In this document: positions 7,330 to 14,142 of the stretch, in pieces
Layout of the letters: each line of letters begins with the position of its first letter
Numbering within the stretch: the stretch's first letter is position 1
DNA from: Caryophanales bacterium UBA782
Lineage (GTDB): Bacteria > Bacillota_I > Bacilli_A > RFN20 > CAG-826
Direction of reading: 5' to 3'
Assembly (NCBI GenBank): GCA_002296455.1
Contig: DBJG01000059.1
Coordinates: forward strand, 1 to 14,142
DNA: 14,142 nt
Program-made: the position numbers and the translations under genes
Notes under the pieces: model-generated
Databases searched by the model: none
Seen by the model: only the letters and a program-made list of their open reading frames with translations
Told to the model about the DNA's origin: nothing

Positions 7330-8304
7330 TTACAAGACGCCCCGGGTCCTGACGCTATTGAAAATCTTCTCTAAATCATCAAGGGTTTTGACGTTTTCAG
7401 AAATCGCTTGTCGGATTCTTTTATACCCTGGAAACCCATTAAAGAAATGAGGGATGATTCCGCGAAGCTGCATCACGGCAAGCCTTTCCCCTTCATAAGC
7501 AATCAGTTTTTTAGCGAACTCCTCCGCCCATTCCGTCGCCTGCAAAACGCTTGGAGAGACACTATAATGCCCTGTCGCAAGATATTCGTTGATATCGGTG
7601 ATTAAGTTAGGGCGACCAACCGCGCCCCTTGCCACCATGACAAACGACGCACCTGTAATATCCATCGCCCTTTTCGCGTCTTCTGGTGAAAAGATGTCCC
7701 CGCTCACGGCAAAAGGAATGTTTACGTGTTCATTGAGAGCAGCCATCGCTTCATAATTGGCGTGACCCGTGTACATTTGTTTGCTCGTTCTTGCATGGAC
7801 TGTGAATAAGACGCAGCCTGCATCTTCAAGTAACTTCGCAACCGAAAATACATTAATGGAATCTTCGTCCCACCCTAAGCGAATCTTTGCTGTTACTGGC
7901 CTTGAAGAGCAAGCAACAATAGAACGAACGTAGTGATACAGAATATCGGGATTTTTTAGCATTGCGCTTCCAGCTCCTGTTTTTGTGACCTTATTCACTG
8001 GACACCCCAAATTCAAATCCAAATAGTCGTAGGAAGCATTGGCTTCCAAAATCGATACTGCTCTCCGCGAAATTTGTATATCACTTCCGAAAAGTTGAAG
8101 GCCAACAGGTCGATCAATAGACGAAGTCGCGAAATATTCATAGGTGCGTTTATTACCATAGGCAAGCCCACAGTCGCTAATCATCTCGCTAAAGGATAAA
8201 GCGACGCCGAAAGGTTTCATGAATTCACGGTAGGCTAAAGTCGTGATGCCCGCCATCGGTCCTAGGATTACCTTTCCGCTAATATCAATTCCACCAACCT
8301 TCAT
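7330..8304 (-). CDS. dusB: tRNA-dihydrouridine synthase (DusB type)
   Basis: This FMN- and NADPH-dependent enzyme reduces uridines in the D-loop of tRNA to dihydrouridine. The 324-residue protein has the Dus TIM-barrel pattern: GPMAGIT near the start (FMN binding, about residues 15-21), QLFGS (70-74), LNLGCP with catalytic C101, K140 in AKIRLGW, HAR (170-172), SGDI (201-204) and ARGAVG (225-230). A C-terminal helical domain for tRNA binding follows. I chose the ATG at 8304 because family members begin MKxGxI; a GTG three codons upstream (8313) is the alternative. Neither has a good ribosome binding site. TAAAAT (8314-8319) just upstream resembles a -10 box, so a nearly leaderless transcript is possible. 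The gene follows the ftsH terminator, and neighbouring ftsH and dus are common in Bacillota. Confidence 0.93.
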   Translation of the reverse strand: MKVGGIDISGKVILGPMAGITTLAYREFMKPFGVALSFSEMISDCGLAYGNKRTYEYFATSSIDRPVGLQLFGSDIQISRRAVSILEANASYDYLDLNLGCPVNKVTKTGAGSAMLKNPDILYHYVRSIVACSSRPVTAKIRLGWDEDSINVFSVAKLLEDAGCVLFTVHARTSKQMYTGHANYEAMAALNEHVNIPFAVSGDIFSPEDAKRAMDITGASFVMVARGAVGRPNLITDINEYLATGHYSVSPSVLQATEWAEEFAKKLIAYEGERLAVMQLRGIIPHFFNGFPGYKRIRQAISENVKTLDDLEKIFNSVRTRGVL

Positions 8305-8332
8305 AACGGACACATTTTACTATTGGTAGACG

Positions 8333-8361
8333 AAAAAAGCCTAGAGCGATATTCTCTAGGC
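8333..8361 (-). terminator. Intrinsic terminator after ftsH
   Basis: On the minus strand GCCTAGAG and CTCTAGGC pair perfectly (8 bp, 7-base loop AATATCG) and are followed by six T (8333-8338). It begins seven bases after the ftsH stop and should end the mfd-rqcP-tilS-ftsH transcript before dusB. Confidence 0.92.
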
Positions 8362-8368
8362 CGTTTCC

Positions 8369-10702
8369 TTATCGTAAGTGAATTGAGTCGTCTTCTTCAG
8401 GAGGAACTTCCTTTTTCGGCTTCTTTTTGCGAGCGGTTTTTTTCTTTCCTTCAGAAGCATCGATGGAAGGTCCGCTCTCTTGCTGATTCGAGTTTTCAGC
8501 CTTTGGAGTGCTTTTCACTTCTTCCGCCGTGTCTTTTTCTTCAGCAGTGGTCTCATTAGAAGGAGTGACAGCATCAGGAATCTGCTTTTGGAGATTGGCT
8601 GTTTTCGCAATCTCTGCTGCTTTCGCTTTTTCTTCCTCAGAGACATTGATTTGATTGACGGTCTCCGTCTTTTTCTCGGTGAGTTTCCCGTTTTTGATAA
8701 GCTCGTCAATCTCTTCGGCTGTGATGGTTTCTTTCTCTAAGAGCGTTTCTGCGATCAAGATAACCTCTTTTTTGTGGGTCAAAAGAATATCTTTCGCTTG
8801 CTTATGGCATTCCTCGACGATTTGACGAACCTCTTTATCAATCTCGTAAGCGACCTCGGAAGAGAAGTTCTTTGCGACATTCGTGTAATCTCTCCCTAAG
8901 AACACGCTTCCTTGATCTTGTTCATATTGAATTGGGCCTAGCTCGCTCATCCCCCATTGCGTCACCATCATACGAGCGATTCTGGTCGCTTGTTGAATAT
9001 CGTTGCTTGCGCCCGTAGAAACATCGTCGAAGAAGATTTCTTCACTTGTTCTTCCACCTAAGAATCCGGTGATTTCCGCAAGAAGTTCTTTCTTCGTAAG
9101 CAAGAATCGATCGTCTTCTGGCGTCATTAAGACATGACCGCCCGTTTGTCCACGAGGAATAATCGTAATTTTTTGGACTTTATTGGAATGAGGCAAAACA
9201 AGTCCGATTACCGCGTGACCAGCTTCGTGATAGGCATCAACGCGTTTTTCTTGTTCGTTCATGCCTTTTCCAGACTTCGCTGGGCCTGCAATGCGGCGAT
9301 CAATCGCTTCGTCGATTTCTGCCATGCCAACCGTGTCTTTATTGAAACGAACGGCGAGAATTGCTGCTTCGTTCAAAATATTATCAATATCAGCGCCAGA
9401 GAAACCGACCGTTCTCTTCGCCAAGGCGGCAAAATCGACGGATGGGTCGATTTTTTTGTTTCTCGCGTGGACTTTGAAAATTGCTTCTCTTCCCGCGCGG
9501 TCAGGCAAAGAAACTGTGATAATGCGGTCGAAACGTCCTGGGCGCAATAACGCCGGATCAAGAACATCGTCTCGGTTGGTTGCAGCAATGACTAGAATTC
9601 CAGCATTGTATTCGAAACCATCCATCTCCACGAGAAGTTGGTTGAGCGTTTGCTCACGTTCGTCGTTTCCACCACCTAAACCAGCGCCTCTTTGACGGCC
9701 GACGGCATCAATTTCATCAATGAAGATGATGCAAGGTGCACTTTGCTTTGCCCGTTTGAACAAATCGCGGACTCGCCCCGCGCCAACGCCGACGAACATC
9801 TCAACGAAATCAGAACCGGAGATGCTGAAGAAAGGAACGCCGGCTTCACCAGCGACTGCCTTAGCCAAAAGTGTTTTACCAGTACCTGGATTGCCAATTA
9901 AGAGAACGCCTTTTGGAAGACGAGCGCCGAATTTGCTATATTTCTTTGGGTTTTTCAAATACTCAACAAGCTCTTCCATTTCGGCTTTTTCTTCATCACA
10001 TCCAGCAACATCGCTGAAACGAACTTTGCTCTTATCTTCTCTACGAGCAGGCGATTTATTGAAATCGAGCGCTTGACGGTTGCTGCCGTTAACAGAACCA
10101 TTAATTCGAACAAAGAAGAAAATAGCGAGTAAAGCAGTGCCACCAAGAAGAATGATGGTCGGTCCCCAGGTATCCCACCAACTCACAGTAAAGGCATCAT
10201 TAACGGTGTAATACGCGGTTTGGTTGGGCTGAAGCACACCAAGCTTATTGGCTTCTTCAACGCGGTTCATGAAGACGTCGCTCCACGTTACGCTCCGTTC
10301 TTCGCGAATGGACGTTTGGGTTGTCTCGTCATAACGGAACATATAAGCATCAAATTTGTTTTTGCTCCAATCGTCATTCTCCAAAATAACCTTATAATTA
10401 AACTCTTTAAGCGTACTGACGTTTTTAGCAACACCGGTCACCGTTGTGGCGCGATATCCTTGCGACACTTCGACCGTTCTAAGGTAAACGCTGTTTTTGT
10501 CATCCCCACTGGGGAGAACGGTTTCTTCCGCCGTTCTTAAATAAGTGGCGAGCTGACTTTTCTTCCAAAGCATTGGTGTGTTAAAAACGTTTTGTAGCCA
10601 AAAGACAACGATGAGCACAATAATCACGGCAATGAGCAAATAAGGCAATATGTAGCCCCATACGTTTCGTCTATTTTGATTGTTATTATTATTTTCGTTC
10701 AT
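8369..10702 (-). CDS. ftsH: ATP-dependent zinc metalloprotease FtsH
   Basis: This membrane-anchored hexameric AAA+ protease removes damaged membrane proteins and some soluble regulators. From the ATG at 10702 it has 777 residues. The first membrane segment is at about 14-40, an extracytoplasmic domain at about 41-178, and the second membrane segment at about 179-199. The AAA module has Walker A GNPGTGKT (270-277), pore loop FVG (303-305), Walker B IIFIDE (325-330) and the second region of homology with RPGRFD (387-392). The zinc protease domain has HEAGH (492-496) and probable third ligand D568. The ATG at 10702 is preferred over a GTG at 10726 because AAGGAGG precedes it. It is longer than the roughly 640 residues of Bacillus or E. 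coli FtsH: the outer domain is enlarged and a charged tail (about 680-777, ending in a lysine-rich and then acidic stretch) is added. Confidence 0.97.
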   Translation of the reverse strand: MNENNNNNQNRRNVWGYILPYLLIAVIIVLIVVFWLQNVFNTPMLWKKSQLATYLRTAEETVLPSGDDKNSVYLRTVEVSQGYRATTVTGVAKNVSTLKEFNYKVILENDDWSKNKFDAYMFRYDETTQTSIREERSVTWSDVFMNRVEEANKLGVLQPNQTAYYTVNDAFTVSWWDTWGPTIILLGGTALLAIFFFVRINGSVNGSNRQALDFNKSPARREDKSKVRFSDVAGCDEEKAEMEELVEYLKNPKKYSKFGARLPKGVLLIGNPGTGKTLLAKAVAGEAGVPFFSISGSDFVEMFVGVGAGRVRDLFKRAKQSAPCIIFIDEIDAVGRQRGAGLGGGNDEREQTLNQLLVEMDGFEYNAGILVIAATNRDDVLDPALLRPGRFDRIITVSLPDRAGREAIFKVHARNKKIDPSVDFAALAKRTVGFSGADIDNILNEAAILAVRFNKDTVGMAEIDEAIDRRIAGPAKSGKGMNEQEKRVDAYHEAGHAVIGLVLPHSNKVQKITIIPRGQTGGHVLMTPEDDRFLLTKKELLAEITGFLGGRTSEEIFFDDVSTGASNDIQQATRIARMMVTQWGMSELGPIQYEQDQGSVFLGRDYTNVAKNFSSEVAYEIDKEVRQIVEECHKQAKDILLTHKKEVILIAETLLEKETITAEEIDELIKNGKLTEKKTETVNQINVSEEEKAKAAEIAKTANLQKQIPDAVTPSNETTAEEKDTAEEVKSTPKAENSNQQESGPSIDASEGKKKTARKKKPKKEVPPEEDDSIHLR

Positions 10703-10708
10703 GGAAGT

Positions 10709-10717
10709 CCCCTCCTT
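10709..10717 (-). promoter_or_regulatory. Ribosome binding site of ftsH
   Basis: AAGGAGGGG on the minus strand lies six bases before the ATG at 10702. It decides that start over the upstream GTG at 10726. Confidence 0.8.
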
Positions 10718-10721
10718 ATCC

Positions 10722-10745
10722 CCCACGCCTTATTAACGGCATGGG
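10722..10745 (-). promoter_or_regulatory. Leader hairpin next to the ftsH ribosome binding site
   Basis: On the minus strand CCCATGCC and GGCGTGGG form an 8-bp stem with one G-U pair and an 8-base AT-rich loop. It ends four bases before the ribosome binding site. There is no U-run after it in the ftsH direction, so it is more likely a leader structure than a terminator. Confidence 0.5.
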
Positions 10746-10754
10746 TTTAATTTT

Positions 10755-10799
10755 TGTTGGACATAGTCGAACATTACACCCGAAATTGAGGTGAAACAA
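10755..10799 (-). promoter_or_regulatory. Candidate ftsH promoter with a 19-bp palindromic operator
   Basis: On the minus strand TTGTTT (10794-10799) and TGTAAT (10773-10778) could be -35 and -10 boxes, but the 15-bp spacer is short. Directly downstream lies TGTTCGAC-TAT-GTCCAACA (10755-10773), an imperfect palindrome pairing at seven of eight positions. It would cover the start of transcription. The regulator is unknown, and the site does not match CIRCE or CtsR boxes. Confidence 0.35.
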
Positions 10800-10810
10800 T
10801 AAGAATGCGA

Positions 10811-12064
10811 TTATTTATCTTTCGGAAGATGCAATTCTAGCTTCGAAGTGTGATATTCTTCGAAGTTTTTGCGGTAACGAGGAACATAAACAATCTTGCT
10901 ATCTTTATTCACAAACACAGGCCAAACGTCGCGATATGGGCGTGGCATTTCTTCATCCAAATATACGCGACGAACTGGAACTTGATATCCGCGGTAGGAA
11001 TAGTTATCACCTGGAAGCATCGTGCGAATTGTCAGTGGATAGTCCTCTTCCTTAATCCCACGGTCTATTGCCCCCATGGAAAAATCCAAACTGAATTCTT
11101 TGGTCTCCAACTTTCCTGGCGCTTCAAGACGATAGGAATAATTGATTTTTTCAGGATCAACTTCGACACTAACAATATCGTATTCCTTAACCAAATAGAC
11201 ATTGTCCTTAACTTGATACGTCATCACTGGATTGTAATCAAGAAGCATCGCGCGAATTTCGTTGATTTGTTTCGTTTTCAAAGCAATCTTAATTGGCGAT
11301 TTATTTGCGATGAAACCAGACACCGCTGCGAAGAAGTCGTCTTTTGGTAAGGCGATAAGTTCACGAATGCCGAGCTCTTCTGACATTTTTGTTTTATTAA
11401 CGATCGCACCAACAAAGGATGTTTTGTCGTTGTATTCAGCATTCATTTTCTCCACAATCTGAGCGCGCTCGATCTCGTTCATACGCTCAATTTCTTGACG
11501 AACGATACTGCGTGTATGCTGGTGTTCATAAAGCGACATATGCTCACTATAAGGAACGTTTTCTCTTCTGTTATGTTCGATAATGTCCTCTTTAGAGAAG
11601 GCGAGAAGAGGGCGAACAACGACCATTCCATCCTTGGTGGAAATGGATGAAAACCCGTATCGGTCAAATTTGTATCCTAGTCTTTTTGTCGTTAGATAGG
11701 TTTCGAGTAGGTCATCTTGCGAATGGGGGATAAGAAGGGCATCTGCATTGTATTTGTCATAAATATTTTTAAAAAAAGCATAGCGGACTTTTCTTGCCCA
11801 ATCTGCAAAATCCTCATCTTTACCATTTTGGTCACTAGAAGCAGTATCGAGTACTTCAAGCGTGAGATTTTTCGCTTTGCAATAAGCGGCCAAATCGTTT
11901 TGTTCTTGTTCCATGGAATCATAAGAATGGTAGTTCACAAAACACACAATTGGTTTGATGCCTTGCTCTAATGTCAAATCGAGCAAGCACATGGAGTCTG
12001 GCCCATAGGCGCAAGAAAGGATGTAAGTTCCTTCAGGATTGAGTTCTAAGAAATTCGCGCTCAT
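10811..12064 (-). CDS. tilS: tRNA(Ile)-lysidine synthase-like protein TilS
   Basis: TilS converts the wobble C of tRNA-Ile2 (CAU anticodon) to lysidine using ATP, so that it reads AUA and carries isoleucine. The 417-residue protein has the N-terminal PP-loop ATPase region with an unusual loop: AYGPDS (19-24), where SGGxDS is normal. HSQDDLLET, the usual HxxDDxxET box, follows. Further on are VPYSEHMSLYEHQHTRSIVR, resembling the RNxIR region, and a C-terminal domain (about 340-410, with RTMLPGDNY and IVYVPR) typical of full-length TilS. The ATG at 12064 has AGGAG six bases upstream. It starts 16 bp after rqcP stops and ends 108 bp before ftsH. In relatives hpt often lies between tilS and ftsH; here it is absent. 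Assignment is firm from domains plus position; full activity is less certain because of the altered loop. Confidence 0.88.
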   Translation of the reverse strand: MSANFLELNPEGTYILSCAYGPDSMCLLDLTLEQGIKPIVCFVNYHSYDSMEQEQNDLAAYCKAKNLTLEVLDTASSDQNGKDEDFADWARKVRYAFFKNIYDKYNADALLIPHSQDDLLETYLTTKRLGYKFDRYGFSSISTKDGMVVVRPLLAFSKEDIIEHNRRENVPYSEHMSLYEHQHTRSIVRQEIERMNEIERAQIVEKMNAEYNDKTSFVGAIVNKTKMSEELGIRELIALPKDDFFAAVSGFIANKSPIKIALKTKQINEIRAMLLDYNPVMTYQVKDNVYLVKEYDIVSVEVDPEKINYSYRLEAPGKLETKEFSLDFSMGAIDRGIKEEDYPLTIRTMLPGDNYSYRGYQVPVRRVYLDEEMPRPYRDVWPVFVNKDSKIVYVPRYRKNFEEYHTSKLELHLPKDK

Positions 12065-12080
12065 AAAATTCTCCTATTCA

Positions 12081-12335
12081 CTATAGCGTTTTGTCGGTTA
12101 TCACTTCAAACATCATGGACGCTTGCTCTTTTTTTGCAAAAGGGCGCACCTCCTTCACTTTAATCTGCACAAACCGCTTCCCCAAAGTAAGAGAAACGAC
12201 ATCCCCTTCTTTGATTTCGCTCATTGGTTTCGCGGTTTTCTCGTTAATGAGAACATCGCCGTCGTCACAAAGGTCTTTCGCGGTTTCTCGTCTTTTAATC
12301 AAACGCGAGACTTTTAAGAATTTATCAATTCTCAT
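12081..12335 (-). CDS. rqcP: S4-domain RNA-binding protein RqcP (YabO)
   Basis: This 84-residue protein consists mainly of an S4 RNA-binding domain. It starts with the typical MRIDKFLKVSRLIKRRE and contains DVLINEKTAKP and GDVVSLTLGKR. RqcP works with RqcH in ribosome-associated quality control, helping add alanine tails to stalled nascent chains on free 50S subunits. The position between mfd and tilS matches the yabO site in Bacillus and Streptococcus; Hsp15 is the related proteobacterial protein. The start is fixed by the conserved N-terminus, yet no ribosome binding site precedes it. Instead the start codon and the mfd stop lie in the two arms of a perfect hairpin 16 bp apart, suggesting coupled re-initiation from mfd. 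The divIC gene often found next to it is missing. Confidence 0.92.
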   Translation of the reverse strand: MRIDKFLKVSRLIKRRETAKDLCDDGDVLINEKTAKPMSEIKEGDVVSLTLGKRFVQIKVKEVRPFAKKEQASMMFEVITDKTL

Positions 12336-12354
12336 AGTGCTAATTGTAGCACTA
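12335..12354 (-). promoter_or_regulatory. Perfect hairpin over the mfd stop and rqcP start
   Basis: TAGTGCTA (12335-12342) and TAGCACTA (12347-12354) pair perfectly around a 4-base loop. One arm contains the TAG stop of mfd; the other ends at the first base of the rqcP ATG. The hairpin occupies the whole 16-bp gap and there is no ribosome binding site, so it probably affects re-initiation at rqcP. There is no U-run, so it is not a terminator. Confidence 0.6.
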
Positions 12355-14142
12355 ATTGTTCTTGTGCCTTAAGTACAAAGCGTGGATTGTCTTCACGATG
12401 GATTCCAAACGATCAATCCAGTCTTCTCTTTTTGCCATTCGGATGCGGAGTTTTTTCTCAAGGAAATTGACTGAAATATCCTTCAAATAAGGAGTTAATG
12501 CGTTGAAAAGTTCGATGCCAATACCGTCGATACGAGAGAAGTTTTCAGCGAGCAATATATCGATAAAACCGTTTTCTTCGCGAACATAAACAAATTCGGG
12601 GTTACTAACAAGTAAGTCGATTCGCTTCTTTTGAATCAAGAGGGACACTTCTTTGGGAAGCTTACCGTACACATCGCGGATATGCTTTGCAAAAGCCTTC
12701 ACCGCAGCTTCGCTTTCAGCGTCTTCGAGCTCTTGATAAAGAGCGATCTTGTCACTATTCACCGCATAATCTTTTGGAATATATGCATCAATGGAAAAAA
12801 GGCTCTTTGCTTTCGGTGGCTCTTTTTTGATTCCCGTTTTCTTTTCTTCTATCGCTTCATTCAATAGTTTCAAATAGAGGTCAAGACCAATGGTATCGAT
12901 AAAGCCCGCTTGTTCTGGACCGAGCATATCCCCCGCTCCACGGATAAGCAAATCACGCTGAGCGATTTTGTATCCACTTCCAAGTTCTGTGAACTCTTGA
13001 ATCGCTTCTAGTCGCTTTTGAGCATCTTCATTCATACTTTTATTTGGTTTGTAACACAAATACGCATAAGCGATTCTATCTCCACGGCCTACTCGACCCT
13101 TGATTTGATAAAGTTGTGACAAGCCAAAGCGATCAGCGTCTTCAACGATAAGCATATTCGCATTCGGCACATCAATGCCGTTTTCGATAATGGATGTTGC
13201 TACCAAAACGTTCAAGTCGTTGTCGTAAAAACGCTCCATGGTTTCTTCGATTTCTGCTTTTTCCATCTTGCCGTGCACCACCCCGATTTTGGCACCTGGT
13301 ACAGCACGAGCGATTTCATCTGCTTTCGCATAGATTGATTCCACGCGATTGTGGATATAAAAAACTTGCCCTTCTCTAGAGAGTTCACGGCCAATCAATT
13401 CATAAATCGTGTTGGCGCTATAGGGGGTGACGTATGTTTGAATCGGCATACGGTTATTTGGGGCGGTATTGATTTCGCTTAGCGGGCGAATTCCAACCAA
13501 TGACATTTGTAATGTTCTTGGAATTGGAGTTGCCGAAAGCGACAACACGTCCACGGTATTTTTCAATTCTTTGATTTTTTCTTTTTGCTCAACGCCAAAG
13601 CGCTGCTCTTCATCCACGACGAGCAACCCCAAATCCTTGAAAACAATTTCCTTGCTCAATAATCGATGAGTTCCAATAACAAGGTCCACTTTCCCTTCTT
13701 TGACCGCTTTAATATTCGCTTTTTGAATTGATTCTGGAACAAGTCGAGAAAACAAAGCAATATGAATGCCGAAAGAAGCGAAACGTTGAAGCGCGACTTC
13801 ATAATGCTGTCTCGCCAAAAGGGTGGTCGGACATAAAATCGCTGCTTGCTTATGCCCATCAATCGCTTTGAAACATGCGCGGAAAGCAACTTCCGTTTTC
13901 CCAAATCCGACATCTCCACACAATAGGCGGTCCATCACTTCCGGCTTTTCCATGTCGGATTTAATTTCATCCAATGCCTTTTGTTGATCAAGGGTTAATG
14001 AATGAGGGAATTCGCTTTCGAATTTTTCTTGCAGTTCATCATCAATAGGAAAAGCGTAACCAGCGATCTTGGCACGTGTTCCATATAATGAAATCAAGCG
14101 ATCGGCAAGTTCATTTACTCGCTCCTCGATATGCTTTTTCTT
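12352..14142 (-). CDS. mfd: Transcription-repair coupling factor Mfd, C-terminal part
   Basis: Mfd removes RNA polymerase stalled at DNA damage and recruits the UvrABC excision system. The frame is open to the window edge, so the visible 596 residues are the C-terminal half of a protein that is usually about 1,150 residues; the UvrB-like and polymerase-interaction domains lie outside. Visible in order: the end of the relay region with LYGTRAKIAGYAF, the RecG-like translocase with Walker A GDVGFGKT (visible residues 76-83), the DEEQ box in VVDEEQRFG (177-180), SATPIPRT, VEDADRFGLSQLYQ, and motif VI GRVGRG (about 349-354). The TRG region and the C-terminal D7 domain follow, to the TAG stop. A TTG at 14097 is only an internal leucine codon. 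It is the first visible gene of the mfd-rqcP-tilS-ftsH run. Confidence 0.96.
   Translation of the reverse strand, partial: KKKHIEERVNELADRLISLYGTRAKIAGYAFPIDDELQEKFESEFPHSLTLDQQKALDEIKSDMEKPEVMDRLLCGDVGFGKTEVAFRACFKAIDGHKQAAILCPTTLLARQHYEVALQRFASFGIHIALFSRLVPESIQKANIKAVKEGKVDLVIGTHRLLSKEIVFKDLGLLVVDEEQRFGVEQKEKIKELKNTVDVLSLSATPIPRTLQMSLVGIRPLSEINTAPNNRMPIQTYVTPYSANTIYELIGRELSREGQVFYIHNRVESIYAKADEIARAVPGAKIGVVHGKMEKAEIEETMERFYDNDLNVLVATSIIENGIDVPNANMLIVEDADRFGLSQLYQIKGRVGRGDRIAYAYLCYKPNKSMNEDAQKRLEAIQEFTELGSGYKIAQRDLLIRGAGDMLGPEQAGFIDTIGLDLYLKLLNEAIEEKKTGIKKEPPKAKSLFSIDAYIPKDYAVNSDKIALYQELEDAESEAAVKAFAKHIRDVYGKLPKEVSLLIQKKRIDLLVSNPEFVYVREENGFIDILLAENFSRIDGIGIELFNALTPYLKDISVNFLEKKLRIRMAKREDWIDRLESIVKTIHALYLRHKNN

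Noticed and set aside
8323..8559. A plus-strand frame across the ftsH 3' end and its terminator
   Set aside because: It is antisense to ftsH and to a strong terminator and has no homology-like features.
10722..10760. The hairpin followed by T-rich sequence as a plus-strand terminator
   Set aside because: No plus-strand gene leads into it. Its place beside the ftsH ribosome binding site fits a leader structure better.
12333..12356. The junction palindrome as a CIRCE (HrcA) element
   Set aside because: The half-sites TTAGCACT and AGTGCTAA are in the opposite order, and the spacing is 4 rather than 9 bp.

Overview
The window reads as a piece of a low-GC Gram-positive (Bacillota, Bacilli-like) chromosome with a foreign block at its left end. 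The evidence is gene order: on the minus strand, from the right edge inward, lie mfd, rqcP (yabO), tilS, ftsH and dusB. This is a shortened form of the arrangement known from Bacillus and Streptococcus, without the divIC and hpt genes usually found between these members. No sporulation genes of the Bacillus version (spoVT, yabP, yabQ) are present. Several genes end in TGA, so the standard code is likely and a Mycoplasma-type code is not. An uncultured Erysipelotrichia-, RF39- or other Bacilli-type gut lineage would fit, but this placement is inference.

Positions 1-2930 (plus strand) are unlike the rest. An IS21-family element spans about 22-2146, with imperfect inverted repeats of about 58-60 bp, istA, and an istB broken by a one-base deletion. 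Directly after it is the C-terminal tip of a probable polymorphic (BECR-fold RNase-like) toxin that has lost its N-terminal part. A small, translationally coupled probable immunity gene follows. Codon use here (many AGG and ATA codons in the IS genes) differs from the minus-strand genes.

Positions 2931-3048 hold nothing I can support. They are followed by a strong stem-loop (3049-3074) that ends the minus-strand transport operon and could also stop plus-strand transcripts.

Positions 3077-8304 (minus) encode, in transcription order, dusB (tRNA dihydrouridine synthase), a MarR regulator, and a two-gene heterodimeric ABC exporter. The last three overlap (4 bp and 14 bp) and look like one regulated drug or toxic-compound efflux operon. 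A candidate promoter and operator lie between dusB and marR.

Positions 8333-14142 (minus) hold mfd (its N-terminal part is outside the window), rqcP, tilS and ftsH, ending at a strong intrinsic terminator. These are housekeeping genes: transcription-coupled repair, ribosome-associated quality control, tRNA-Ile2 lysidine formation and membrane protein quality control. Control-like structures sit at the mfd/rqcP junction (a perfect hairpin over the stop and start codons) and upstream of ftsH (a 19-bp palindrome plus a hairpin next to the ribosome binding site). There is no gene-free stretch over 300 bp.
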